Origin: Aquimarina sp. AU474
Lineage (GTDB): Bacteria; Bacteroidota; Bacteroidia; Flavobacteriales; Flavobacteriaceae
Direction: 5' to 3'
DNA length: 64,000 bases
Assembly (NCBI RefSeq): GCF_900312815.1
Contig: NZ_OMPE01000004.1
Location: 337,358-401,357 of the forward strand
Shown here: positions 8,602 through 18,093 of the stretch, piece after piece
Position numbering within the stretch: the stretch's first letter is position 1
Layout: every line of letters starts with the position of its first letter
Translations under genes and position numbers: made by a program
The notes under the pieces: generated by a model
Database searches by the model: none
The model's input: only the letters and a program-made list of their open reading frames with translations
Told to the model about the DNA's origin: nothing

Positions 8602-9270
8602 ATGTTTACTAAAGTATTGGTGGCCGAAGATTATGAGATAGCCAATCAAGGAATAATAAAAGTATTAAAAGATACTGTTGGGATACCTCAAATTGAAGAG
8701 GCCAAATATTGTGATGATGCGTATCTAAAATTTAGAAAAGCGCATCAAGATATGGCACCGTTTGAGTTATTAATTACAGACCTTTCCTTTAAAGAAGATC
8801 ATAAAGTGCAAACTAGAACTTCGGGTATCGAATTGATTAGAGATATCAGAAATATTCAGGCGGATATTAAGGTTATTGTGTATTCTCAAGAGGATCGACC
8901 GGATAAAATCAATATGCTCTTTGATAAATATAACATTAATGGGTATGTATGTAAAGGTCAAGACGCCATAAAAGAGTTAACGAATTGTATAGATGGCGTA
9001 TATCAAGAAAAAACTATGTTACCCAAGGTGTTAACCGATAGTTCTACTGCTAATCAAATGGTCCTTCTAGATGATCTGGATATGATTCTGCTCGAAGAAC
9101 TGGCTAAGGGATTTACCAAAAAGGAAATTAGACTCAAACTAAAAGAACAAAAAATTACTCCAAATAGCGAGAGTTCTATCGATAAAAAAGTAAGCAAACT
9201 ATTTGATGATTTTAAGGCCAAAAACACTACACATTTGGTGGCCATTGTTAAAGATCTAGGATTGTTGTAG
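8602..9270 (+). CDS. Response regulator, receiver plus LuxR-like HTH
   Basis: A 222-residue protein. The receiver domain covers about 1-130 with acidic residues at 9-10 (AED), phosphoacceptor Asp60 (LLITDLS) and Lys118 (YVCKGQ). The C-terminal part (about 150-222) is a divergent LuxR/NarL-type helix-turn-helix (KGFTKKEIRLKLKE). It follows the TPR kinase by 11 bases and is surely its partner. The regulator at 58047 has the same layout. No target sites are known; regulation of its own lipoprotein gene is a reasonable guess. Confidence 0.88.
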   Translation: MFTKVLVAEDYEIANQGIIKVLKDTVGIPQIEEAKYCDDAYLKFRKAHQDMAPFELLITDLSFKEDHKVQTRTSGIELIRDIRNIQADIKVIVYSQEDRPDKINMLFDKYNINGYVCKGQDAIKELTNCIDGVYQEKTMLPKVLTDSSTANQMVLLDDLDMILLEELAKGFTKKEIRLKLKEQKITPNSESSIDKKVSKLFDDFKAKNTTHLVAIVKDLGLL

Positions 9271-9337
9271 CCAGATTAAAAGCTATAAAGACATCATTCT
9301 TCTATTTAATTTTTTACATATTAAATTTCAGAAATAG

Positions 9338-9434
9338 TACCCCGATAAATAGGGGTATGCAGTTTGTTTTTTCAAAATAAAATGTCGCTTTACAGAAATC
9401 TGTAAGGATATATACCATAGTCGATTTATGTTTG
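9338..9434 (+). promoter_or_regulatory. TACCCC-GGGGTA palindrome and -7 element before the sigma gene
   Basis: TACCCC (9338-9343), eight bases, GGGGTA (9352-9357) form a 20-base palindrome similar to two sites before glnB/amt (19816 and 19866). TATGTTTG at 9427-9434 matches the Bacteroidota -7 consensus TAnnTTTG, though no TTG lies at the expected -33 position. TACAG/CTGTA (near 9402-9414) is a second inverted repeat. Confidence 0.4.
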
Positions 9435-9510
9435 TGCCGTAAAAGCAGATGAATGAGAGATGAGAATGAATTTATTCTAATTACCGAAACTACACAAACA
9501 CACTATAAAG

Positions 9511-10071
9511 ATGAATAAAGATCAAGTACTCATAGCCGGAATCATTGATGGGGATCAAAGAATACTAACTCGCTTTTATAGAGAAAACATACGTTATATA
9601 CAAGGGTATATTTTACGTAATTACGGAAACTCTGAGGATGTCGAAGATATTTTTCAGGATGCTTTAGTAGTATTATATCAAAAATTAAGATCTGGTCTTT
9701 TAGAGATTAAAGTACCTATTACCACTTATTTTTATGGAATTTGTAAAAATTTATGGAGGAATAGATTAAGAAAAAAGCAAAGACTAATCTTAGATGATGA
9801 AGAAAGCCGTTTTGAAGGAGTTAATGACACTATAATGAATGATATAGAAAATCAAGAACGTGAACACTTGTATAGAAAACATTTTCAGAAATTGAGTATA
9901 GACAATAAGAAACTCTTACAATTATTTTTTGAGGGTAGATCTATGAAAGAAATCTCGAACATTACAGGATATACCGAAGGATATACCCGAAAGAAAAAAT
10001 TCATGGCCAAAAAGCAATTATTAAAGATGATCGAAAAAGATCCTATGTACCAAGAATTAGTAGTTGCCTAA
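9511..10071 (+). CDS. ECF-type RNA polymerase sigma factor
   Basis: A 186-residue sigma-70 family protein. Region 2 has the DVEDIFQDALVVLYQKL core-binding helix and ICKNLWRNRLRKKQR. Region 4 (about 125-175) has the helix-turn-helix MKEISNITGYTEGYTRKKKF, with sequence-divergent recognition residues. No anti-sigma gene follows; the next gene is a metabolic enzyme. The TACCCC palindrome lies about 150 bases upstream. Target promoters cannot be told from sequence. Confidence 0.85.
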   Translation: MNKDQVLIAGIIDGDQRILTRFYRENIRYIQGYILRNYGNSEDVEDIFQDALVVLYQKLRSGLLEIKVPITTYFYGICKNLWRNRLRKKQRLILDDEESRFEGVNDTIMNDIENQEREHLYRKHFQKLSIDNKKLLQLFFEGRSMKEISNITGYTEGYTRKKKFMAKKQLLKMIEKDPMYQELVVA

Positions 10072-10336
10072 TTGTTAAGCTACATAAAAAGAATTACTTC
10101 CCAATACAAAAATTAGCAAAAATATTTCAGGATAAGTCATCATCAGGGTTTGGATGATAATTCATATGAGTGTCTTTAAGGCTGTTATAAATAGTTGCTG
10201 TAACTTCGTTATTATACCTGATTTGCGATAATGGAGCTTTTGTGGTATATATACATTATAATATTATATTGCAGAAAGAAAACTGCTAATCGATGACAGT
10301 TTCATTTAAAGTCATCTCTTAAATATATAGTATAGA

Positions 10337-11314
10337 ATGAGTAAAGCGTCTTTTATTAAAGAATTAACCTTACCCGCTATAGCGGCTCCAATGTTTTTAA
10401 TCTCAGGGCCACAATTGGTTATAGAGTGTTGTAAGAACGGAATTGTAGGGACTTTTCCGGCATTAAATCAACGAACTTCTGAAGGATTTGAAGAATGGCT
10501 TATTGAGATAAAAAAGGCACTTTCAGATTTTGAAAAAGAAACAGGTAAAAAAGCTGCACCATTTGGTGTTAATTTAATTGTTCATCATTCGAACCCAAGA
10601 TTAAAAGCTGATCTAGCCTTATGCGTTAAACATAAAGTGCCATTAATTATCACATCACTGGGTGCTGTTTCAGAATTGGTAGATACTGTGCATAGTTATG
10701 GAGGATTAGTGTTTCATGATGTCATCAAAAAACGTCATGCCGAAAAAGCGAATGAAGCAGGTGTAGATGGGTTAATTCTTGTTGCAGCTGGAGCCGGTGG
10801 TCATGCAGGGACCCTAAATCCTATGCCATTTGTTTCAGAAATAAAAAAGTTCTTTAAGAAAACTATATTGCTTTCAGGCTGTATTAGTACCGGAAAAGAT
10901 ATTGCCTCTGCTATGCAAATGGGTGCAGATTTGGCGTATATGGGAACCCGCTTTATCAATACCGAAGAAAGTAAAGCGCCAAAAGCATATAGAGATATGA
11001 TTATAGATTGCGGAGCGAGTGATATTGTATATACCGCGGCTGTTTCTGGTGTTTCAGCCAATTTTTTAGGACCCAGTTTGAAAGCTATGGGTATTACAGA
11101 AGAAATGTTAACAAGTAAGAAGAAAGTTGATTTTGGAGAAGAATTAACGGTCAATGAAAATGAAGCAAAAGCCTGGGCTACTATTTGGTCCGCAGGTCAG
11201 GGTGTGGCGACTATAAGTAATTCAATTAGTGTACATGATTTAGTTTCAGATTTAAAAACCGAATTTAAAACGGCTATTCAAGAGCAGTGTACACTATTAG
11301 AAAAGTATACATAA
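10337..11314 (+). CDS. Nitronate monooxygenase-family flavoenzyme
   Basis: A 325-residue TIM-barrel FMN enzyme of the nitronate monooxygenase (2-nitropropane dioxygenase) family. The N-terminal PAIAAPMFLISGP strand is the family's opening motif. VAAGAGGHAGT near residue 153 and the loop MGADLAYMGTRF bind the FMN phosphate. Members oxidise alkyl nitronates such as propionate-3-nitronate, which protects against this toxin; some act as enoyl reductases. It stands alone, closed by a strong terminator at 11390. The family is clear, the substrate less so. Confidence 0.88.
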   Translation: MSKASFIKELTLPAIAAPMFLISGPQLVIECCKNGIVGTFPALNQRTSEGFEEWLIEIKKALSDFEKETGKKAAPFGVNLIVHHSNPRLKADLALCVKHKVPLIITSLGAVSELVDTVHSYGGLVFHDVIKKRHAEKANEAGVDGLILVAAGAGGHAGTLNPMPFVSEIKKFFKKTILLSGCISTGKDIASAMQMGADLAYMGTRFINTEESKAPKAYRDMIIDCGASDIVYTAAVSGVSANFLGPSLKAMGITEEMLTSKKKVDFGEELTVNENEAKAWATIWSAGQGVATISNSISVHDLVSDLKTEFKTAIQEQCTLLEKYT

Positions 11315-11389
11315 TAACTTATCCCGGTAGTAAATCATTGTCAATAGGGAGTAAAAAATTGTTTCCAATACAATACGTACCAAAATTTA

Positions 11390-11443
11390 TAATCTAAAGT
11401 CTATACATATAGTGATATGATATAGACTTTAGATTATTTTTTT
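11390..11443. terminator. Strong bidirectional terminator
   Basis: TAATCTAAAGTCTATA (11390-11405) pairs perfectly with TATAGACTTTAGATTA (11421-11436), followed by seven T. It separates the convergent nitronate monooxygenase and universal stress protein genes. Confidence 0.8.
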
Positions 11444-11500
11444 ATAATATGCCTTTCCATATTTCTGAAATAATGAGTAGAGTATACTGGTTAAGTGATA

Positions 11501-12352
11501 TTATTTTCCTCCTGTAATGAGTAGAGGAACAGTTACTTTTTCAATAATGCCATCCATTTTGGACTTTCTGTTAAAAAGTCGATCTATCCATCCTTTTTCT
11601 GTACTAAAGCGACCCATGCATAATAACTCTACATTGTTTTTAGAAACATAATTGTTTAGGCCATCAAGTGAATATGAATTTTCTTCGAATTCATATTCTA
11701 CCGTATTCTGATCATTGAAAACAGCTTTTATTTGGTCAATATTCGATTTTGTTGCAGCTGCCGCAGATTTCTTACGAATGCTAAAGAATTTTATGGGAGT
11801 TTTAGAATTCTCATTGAGATCTTTAGTAATTTTAAGGGTATGATCATCCATAGTATTACTATAAAAACCTAATGAAATCTCTCCATTTGCTTGGATCTCG
11901 TTACCCTCTCCTACAATCAAAATAGGTCCCGAATGTTTATTTAATAAAAACTTGGTTACTCCATCGTCTCGGAAATCTACTAGTTTTTTCTTCCTTTTTC
12001 CGATAACTACAATATCTGGATTGGTTTTCTCGATATGGTGTTGGATTTCATTTTTTACATTACCCAAGGTAAAATCATAAGAAACGGGAATATTTTCTTC
12101 TTCTGAGATAAGGTGTGCCAAATCTCGTAGCTTTTTTTCAGTGGTAATACGTTTCTTAGCGATTTCCCGCATGGCAGAAACTTGATTGTCATATTTTACC
12201 ACATCCTGCGGTGGACTTACATAGAATATTTCAATACTTCCATTTATTGTTTTTGCCATATTAATGGCATTTCTCAATGCGGTGTCAGACTTTTGAGTTA
12301 GATCATTTAAGACTAATAGTTGATATTTATTTTTCTGATTTTGGTTTTTCAT
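11501..12352 (-). CDS. Universal stress protein, two UspA domains
   Basis: A 283-residue cytoplasmic protein made of two UspA-like domains. The first (about 8-140) starts YQLLVLNDLTQKSD and ends with the nucleotide-binding-type IVIGKRKKK region. The second ends ELLCMGRFS followed by PLLITGGK. Tandem Usp proteins of this length are common in flavobacteria and rise under stress, with roles not fixed at the protein level. I chose ATG 12352, giving the MKNQNQKNKYQL start usual for the family, over an ATG at 12400 that adds 16 unconserved residues. Confidence 0.85.
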   Translation of the reverse strand: MKNQNQKNKYQLLVLNDLTQKSDTALRNAINMAKTINGSIEIFYVSPPQDVVKYDNQVSAMREIAKKRITTEKKLRDLAHLISEEENIPVSYDFTLGNVKNEIQHHIEKTNPDIVVIGKRKKKLVDFRDDGVTKFLLNKHSGPILIVGEGNEIQANGEISLGFYSNTMDDHTLKITKDLNENSKTPIKFFSIRKKSAAAATKSNIDQIKAVFNDQNTVEYEFEENSYSLDGLNNYVSKNNVELLCMGRFSTEKGWIDRLFNRKSKMDGIIEKVTVPLLITGGK

Positions 12353-12646
12353 GATTTCGAGTTTAATAGTTCTTTTTGTATAGATTATAGTCAATGACAT
12401 TTCTACACAAATTAAAATACCAAAGGATGATACTATATAATAGTAGCTTATCTTTTAGAATCTTTAGAAATATTTGATTTTTTTATACGGTTGATCTACG
12501 GCTATATGCTGCACCTTATTAAGCAGATCTTTATAATTTTTCGACTAGAAAACGCACAATTTTTATTGATAAGTTTTTAAAGAAAAACATACTTGTATAG
12601 GTAAACACGGTCTGGTGTTTAACACTATTAATAAGAATGCATTGGA

Positions 12647-12985
12647 TTATACCCGTTCAGGAGGAGGGATAAGGATTTCTAGATGAACATCCCATAGAGA
12701 AGCTTGTGCCCAAGAACACAATGATTTTTTATTATTGGCAAAGAGGTATGAATATTCACTAACCTGAATTTCTATTTTCTCATCTTTGCTGTCCTTTTCT
12801 TTTTTTTCTTTTTTCTTTTTCTTCTTCTTAGTGTCTTTATCATAATCATAATTGGCTAATTCATAGTCACTTTGAGTAAAAAAAGCAAAAGTTTGAGTAA
12901 TGGGTTGAATGATCATTGTAAATACTACAAGAATAAAGATTGTTTGCCTTAAAAAATTCTTAATATTTTCTTTTTTTTCATTCAT
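12647..12985 (-). CDS. Hypothetical single-pass membrane protein with lysine-rich stretch
   Basis: A 112-residue protein, family not recognised. A hydrophobic segment at about 14-36 (FILVVFTMIIQPITQTFAFF) acts as a signal or membrane anchor. A lysine/aspartate run (KKKKKKKEKKEK) and a short hydrophobic end (ILIPPPERV) follow. Small proteins ending PPPE are common in flavobacterial genomes and are uncharacterised. ATG 12985 is preferred to 13015 because the charged segment before the hydrophobic stretch begins there. Confidence 0.55.
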   Translation of the reverse strand: MNEKKENIKNFLRQTIFILVVFTMIIQPITQTFAFFTQSDYELANYDYDKDTKKKKKKKEKKEKDSKDEKIEIQVSEYSYLFANNKKSLCSWAQASLWDVHLEILIPPPERV

Positions 12986-13350
12986 TTTTATAAAATACAA
13001 TTTATGATGTATCAAAAATTTATTTTAAAACCATCCATCATTCGCGCTATAAATATAATAGTATTCTTGTCTTGTTCGATATATATATTACTGATTAACC
13101 GAACTTTAACAATATAAAGAAAATAATTTTAAAAAGCCAGTTCTATCACATATTGTTTAAGATGAAATAATATAGAGTAAACAATTGTTAGCAAAATGAC
13201 AATTAAAAAGAATACGTAATAAAGTACTTTAAAAGCTTGTTTCGAAGTCTATTTTGAATAGAAAATCTTTGATTCTTCTAAACAAAGTATCAAACAAATG
13301 TAAACGAAGTGAAACAAAGGAAAATAAAAGTATATCAAAGGCAAGGAAAT
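12986..13350. other. Intergenic region, nothing clear seen
   Basis: AT-rich sequence between the mnmE stop codon and the start of the small membrane protein, both on the minus strand. It must hold the promoter of the latter, but I see no confident element, hairpin or small gene. Confidence 0.4.
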
Positions 13351-14760
13351 CTATTTGCCGATACAGAAATTAGCGAATATATTACCAAGTAAATCATCAC
13401 TAGATATTTCACCAGTAATTTCTCCAAAATGATACAGTGCCTGGCGGATATCTATGGCCATAAGGTCTCCGGAAAGCCCAGAATCAATACCATATTGTAC
13501 TTTTTGAATTTCTTCTAAAGCTTTTAATAAAGCATCATAGTGTCTGGTATTAGTTACTATAGTATCATTATTGCGTAACGCACCGGTATTTACAAATTCA
13601 AGAAGTTTATTTTGCAATTCGTCTACTCCTATATGTTGCTTGGCAGAGAGTAATTGCAATACAGATCCTTCTATTTTATCTAGATGTATTTTTAGTTTTT
13701 CTAATTCTGTTGCATTAAGCTTATCCATTTTATTGGCAACAATAATTAAAGGTTTCTGCGGATATTTATTTTTAATTTTTTCTATTTCTATAATAAATTT
13801 TGATTGGGCATTTAAAAATTTATCGGCTTCAAGTAAATAGATTACCACTTGAGCCTGTTCGATTTTTTCAAATGTTTTTTGGATTCCGATACTTTCTACT
13901 ACATCCTCAGTATCTCTTATTCCTGCTGTATCTATAAATCGAAATCCAATACCACCAATATTAATCTCATCTTCAATAGTATCTCTTGTTGTTCCTGCTA
14001 TATCAGATACGATAGCTCTTTCTTCGTTAAGTAAGGCATTAAGCAATGTAGATTTCCCTACGTTAGGTTCTCCCACAATAGCAACAGGGATACCGTTTTT
14101 AATTACATTTCCTACGGCAAATGAATCTATTAAACGTTTTAAGACTTTAGTGATCCTGGTGATCAGATCTTTAAATTGTGTACGATCGGCAAATTCTACA
14201 TCTTCTTCAGCAAAATCAAGTTCTAACTCTATTAAGGAAGCAAAATTTAATAATTCTTCTCGTAATGCTTTAATCTCATTCGAGAAACCTCCTCGCATTT
14301 GTTGCATAGCAATTTGGTGCGAAACTTCAGAGTCTGATGCAATTAAATCGGCAACAGCCTCGGCTTGAGAAAGATCTAATTTTCCGTTAATAAAAGCACG
14401 CAACGTAAATTCTCCTGCATTTGCCATGCGGCAGCCTTTACGTAGTAAAAGTTGAATTATTTCTTGCTGGATGTATGTAGATCCATGGCAAGAAATTTCT
14501 ATTGTAGGTTCTCCTGTATAAGAATTTGTTCCTTTAAAAATAGATATTAGGACTTCATCTAATATTCTATCGTCATCAATAATATGTCCCAAATGAATGG
14601 TATGACTTTTTTGTTTTTTTAGTTCCTTTCCGCTTATAGATTTAAATAGAGGAGAACAAAGGGCGATAGCTTCTTTTCCTGAAACCCTTATCACGGCAAT
14701 TGCTCCAGCCCCAGATGGTGTAGCTAACGCTACTATAGTATCTTGTGAAATCATATTCAT
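13351..14760 (-). CDS. mnmE: tRNA uridine-5-carboxymethylaminomethyl(34) synthesis GTPase MnmE
   Basis: With MnmG, MnmE installs the carboxymethylaminomethyl group on U34 of tRNAs that read split codon boxes. The 469-residue length is normal. The N-terminal folate-binding domain begins DTIVALATPSGAGAIAVIR. The GTPase domain shows G1 GEPNVGKST, G2 GTTRDT, G3 DTAGIRDT and G4 NKMD. The C-terminus has the catalytic CIGK motif. It is transcribed alone. The next in-frame Met at codon 3 is an alternative start. Confidence 0.97.
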   Translation of the reverse strand: MNMISQDTIVALATPSGAGAIAVIRVSGKEAIALCSPLFKSISGKELKKQKSHTIHLGHIIDDDRILDEVLISIFKGTNSYTGEPTIEISCHGSTYIQQEIIQLLLRKGCRMANAGEFTLRAFINGKLDLSQAEAVADLIASDSEVSHQIAMQQMRGGFSNEIKALREELLNFASLIELELDFAEEDVEFADRTQFKDLITRITKVLKRLIDSFAVGNVIKNGIPVAIVGEPNVGKSTLLNALLNEERAIVSDIAGTTRDTIEDEINIGGIGFRFIDTAGIRDTEDVVESIGIQKTFEKIEQAQVVIYLLEADKFLNAQSKFIIEIEKIKNKYPQKPLIIVANKMDKLNATELEKLKIHLDKIEGSVLQLLSAKQHIGVDELQNKLLEFVNTGALRNNDTIVTNTRHYDALLKALEEIQKVQYGIDSGLSGDLMAIDIRQALYHFGEITGEISSDDLLGNIFANFCIGK

Positions 14761-15056
14761 TTGCTAAATGGCAAAAATAGAGATTAAAATATACACTTTA
14801 AATACGCAGTGTAAATCTTTTTTTGAGGAGTAGTTTTTCTTTCCTATCTTGTACTTCAAATAAGTGTAAATCACTTTTTTAAATCTACCCAGATCCCTTT
14901 TAGGGAACAAGAATTAGGAGAGAAATTGGATTCGATATTAAGTAACGTCTTAACTATTGGATTTGTTGGGAAACAGGATTGTTGTAGTATAAATTGCAAC
15001 AATTTTTATGTACGTTAAATTTAATGTCTAACCAATAATAACTAATTCTTATTCGT

Positions 15057-17486
15057 ATGAATTTTTACAACACAAACTCATTTAACACTAAGGGAAGGCT
15101 ATTGCTGAAACATTTCAGTATTCTAGCTTTTTTATGTTTACCCTTTATCAATTTTGCTCAAGAAGAATTGCCCAGATATTATAAAGGCGCTGATATTGAT
15201 ATCATGTCAGAAAGTAGTACAGCAAAGAGCAGTCAAGAAATAGTAACACAAACTATTTCAGAAAAAGGAGCTACATGGTTACGTTTATTTTTCAAAGATG
15301 TAAATCTTGGAAGTAATAGTACAGTAACTATCACCTCAGATCTAGATGGTGCATCACAAACGTTAAGTGGTGCCTCTATTAAAAATTGGCAAAATGCAAG
15401 TGCTTATTTTAATGGAGATAAAGTAACTATTACACTTAATATAGCGGCAGGAGAAACCGCTATTGGTCTTAATATCCACGAAATAGGAGTGGGTAAAGAA
15501 GACCCAAATAATAAATCACAATGTGGATCAAATGATGATAGAGTAGATTCTACCGATGATGCGATTGGTAGAATAGTACCCATAGGATGTACAGGTTGGA
15601 TTATTACCAATGGTCGATTGGTAACCGCTGGACATTGTGTTGGAAGTCGAGCACAAATCATAGAATTTAATGTGCCCAAATCTAATCCAGATAGAACTAT
15701 AGTACATCCTGGACCAGAAGATCAGTATCCAATCGGTAATTTTGTATCGCCGTACCCAAATAGTCCAAGTCAAGCTAATGACTGGGCAGTATTTACGGCT
15801 AGTGCAAATTCACAAACAGGACAAACACCGATACAGGCACAAGGAAAATCTTATAATGTAGTACAAAGTGCTCCTGTTGGTAATATAACGATTACTGGTT
15901 TTGGAACAGATACCGGTATTGATAACCAAACGCAACAAACACATACGGGGCCTCAATCTTCTGTAACCAATACTTTTGTACGTTATAGAACGGATACTAC
16001 GGGAGGAAACTCTGGTAGTCCGATTATAGATGCTGCTGGTAATGCAGTAGGTGTACATGCCTATGGTGGTTGCTCAGGGTCAGGAGGATCTAATTCTGGT
16101 GAACGAGCAACAATCCCCGCTTTTTGGGATGCTATGGGACTTGGTGGTACGCCTCCGCCACCACCTAGTGAAGATTGCTCAGGAAACGTAACAGCATTCC
16201 CGTTTAGCGAAAGTTTTGAAAGCAACCTTGGTCAGTGGGCGCAAGCTACTTCTGATGATATCAATTGGACTAGAAATTCTGGAGGAACACCTTCTAATGG
16301 TACAGGACCAGGAAGTGCTGCAGATGGTAGTTTCTATCTTTATGTAGAAGCTTCTGGTAATGGTACGGGATATCCAAATAAAAGAGCGATTTTAAATTCT
16401 CCTTGTTTGAATTTTAGTGGGGTTTCTAGCCCTACGATTTCTTTTCAATATCATATGTTAGGTACAGCAATCAATAGTCTAGCTGTTGAGGCAAGAACTA
16501 ACAATTCTGGAAATTGGACAAGCGTATTTAGTCAAACCGGAGATCAAGGAAATAGCTGGAATGCGGCAAATGTGGATTTATCTGCATACGCAGGACAAAG
16601 TAGTGTGCAACTAAGATTTAATGTAGTTACTGGTTCTGGTGGTAGCGGGTGGCAAAGTGATATCGCTATTGACGATGTGAGTATTCAAAATGGTACTGTA
16701 ACACCACCACCAACATGTGATACATTAAACTTCAATGATTTCCAGATTACTTCATTTTCTAATCAGGATTCAGCCGGTAATTCGTCTATTGGTAATGGAG
16801 GAAACTCATTATCATTAACCAATAACACTTGGAAATCTATTGCATTAAGTTATAATGTTACTTCAAGTACGGTAATAGAATTCCAATTTAGTAGTACTTC
16901 TCAAGGAGAAATTCATGCAGTTGGTTTTGAAGATGATAACTCACTTACATCTTCTAGATACTTTAAGGTACATGGTAGTCAAAATTATGGAGTAACTAAT
17001 TTTGATAATTACTCAAGCGGTACAACTACGTATATTATTCCTGTAGGTAATTTCTATACCGGTAATATGGATAGGTTGGTATTCATTAATGATAATGACG
17101 CTGGTTCGGGTAATAACTCAACTTTCTCTAATGTAAAAATTTATGAAGGCTCTTGTGGACAATCTGCAAGTACAGAAAGTGTGATAGCTGCATTTGAAAA
17201 TGTAACACCTATTATGGGAGATCAAGAAGAGGGTGATTTGTTAGATTTGAAAATAACACCAAATCCAGCACAAGATATTTTCTCTATTTATTTAAGTAGA
17301 TATACTACCGGAACAACAAATGCTATCATTTATGATATTTTAGGTAGAAAACAAGCTCAATTAGAACTTCATTCGGGAGAAAATAGAATTTCTACACGTA
17401 GCTTATCCTTAGGACAAGGTATCTATATGATTAAGTTTAATAATAGCAAAGGAGAAGGTATTACTCGAAAGCTAATTTTAAACTAG
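15057..17486 (+). CDS. Secreted trypsin-like serine protease with T9SS sorting domain
   Basis: An 809-residue extracellular protein. A signal peptide ends near residue 35 (INFAQ). The peptidase domain has His193 (TAGHCVG), Asp242 (NDWAVF) and Ser319 (GGNSGSP), the chymotrypsin-fold triad, and resembles glutamyl endopeptidases. A MAM-like domain spans about 380-548, followed by another beta domain. The last 75 residues (TPNPAQDIFSIYL to the end) are a type IX secretion C-terminal sorting domain. So it is exported through the Por system and attached or released. Specificity is not certain. Confidence 0.92.
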   Translation: MNFYNTNSFNTKGRLLLKHFSILAFLCLPFINFAQEELPRYYKGADIDIMSESSTAKSSQEIVTQTISEKGATWLRLFFKDVNLGSNSTVTITSDLDGASQTLSGASIKNWQNASAYFNGDKVTITLNIAAGETAIGLNIHEIGVGKEDPNNKSQCGSNDDRVDSTDDAIGRIVPIGCTGWIITNGRLVTAGHCVGSRAQIIEFNVPKSNPDRTIVHPGPEDQYPIGNFVSPYPNSPSQANDWAVFTASANSQTGQTPIQAQGKSYNVVQSAPVGNITITGFGTDTGIDNQTQQTHTGPQSSVTNTFVRYRTDTTGGNSGSPIIDAAGNAVGVHAYGGCSGSGGSNSGERATIPAFWDAMGLGGTPPPPPSEDCSGNVTAFPFSESFESNLGQWAQATSDDINWTRNSGGTPSNGTGPGSAADGSFYLYVEASGNGTGYPNKRAILNSPCLNFSGVSSPTISFQYHMLGTAINSLAVEARTNNSGNWTSVFSQTGDQGNSWNAANVDLSAYAGQSSVQLRFNVVTGSGGSGWQSDIAIDDVSIQNGTVTPPPTCDTLNFNDFQITSFSNQDSAGNSSIGNGGNSLSLTNNTWKSIALSYNVTSSTVIEFQFSSTSQGEIHAVGFEDDNSLTSSRYFKVHGSQNYGVTNFDNYSSGTTTYIIPVGNFYTGNMDRLVFINDNDAGSGNNSTFSNVKIYEGSCGQSASTESVIAAFENVTPIMGDQEEGDLLDLKITPNPAQDIFSIYLSRYTTGTTNAIIYDILGRKQAQLELHSGENRISTRSLSLGQGIYMIKFNNSKGEGITRKLILN

Positions 17487-17520
17487 TAAAAACAAATAAA
17501 AAGACATTAAATTTATAATG

Positions 17521-17555
17521 AAAAGCATCTCGAAACTGATCGAGGTGCTTTTTTT
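17521..17555 (+). terminator. Terminator of the protease gene
   Basis: AAGCATCTCGA and TCGAGGTGCTT (17523-17533, 17540-17550) pair with one G-U, followed by T to 17555. Confidence 0.75.
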
Positions 17556-17693
17556 ATATATCTTATTAAGAGATCAAGTAGTGAATCGTAATTATAAGTA
17601 ATACGTGTAACAAAATGAGTTTTTTTTCGTCATATAAGTACAATTGCTAAAAATATTAGCAAAATCATCAATCAATCAAAAAGCAAAAGAATC

Positions 17694-18032
17694 ATGAGAG
17701 AAGACAAATCAGTATTAGTTGTTACACATTTATCACAGTTATTAGATCTTATTACAGGTTTTGGAGGGTTTTTAGTACCACTAATATTGTGGTTAACTCA
17801 AAGAGAACAGGTAATGACAATGGATGAACACGGTAAATCAATAATGAATTTTCAAATCAGTATGTTCATTTATGCTATTATTTGTATACCGTTAATATTA
17901 TTATTTGGGTTAGGGCTTTTGGGATTAGCAGTGATTGCAATACTGTGCTTTGTTTTTCCAATCGTTAATGCTGTAAGGGCAAGTAATGGCGAAAGACCTT
18001 CTTATCCATTATCGATGAGAATTATAAAATAA
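17694..18032 (+). CDS. DUF4870-family membrane protein
   Basis: A 112-residue protein with three or four predicted membrane helices. The sequence pattern HLSQLLDLITGFGGFLVPLI near the N-terminus and ISMFIYAIICIPLIL is typical of DUF4870 (Tic20-like) proteins. They are widespread in bacteria and their role is unknown. It stands alone and converges on amt, separated by a bidirectional terminator. Confidence 0.85.
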   Translation: MREDKSVLVVTHLSQLLDLITGFGGFLVPLILWLTQREQVMTMDEHGKSIMNFQISMFIYAIICIPLILLFGLGLLGLAVIAILCFVFPIVNAVRASNGERPSYPLSMRIIK

Positions 18033-18040
18033 TATAAAAA

Positions 18041-18073
18041 AAAGAGGCTGGTTTTAAAACCGGCCTCTTTTAT
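18041..18073. terminator. Bidirectional terminator between DUF4870 and amt genes
   Basis: AAAGAGGCTGGTTTT pairs with AAAACCGGCCTCTTT (18041-18070), flanked by A and T tracts, so it can serve both convergent genes. Confidence 0.8.
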
Positions 18074-18093
18074 ATAAAAACACTATTTAAGGT

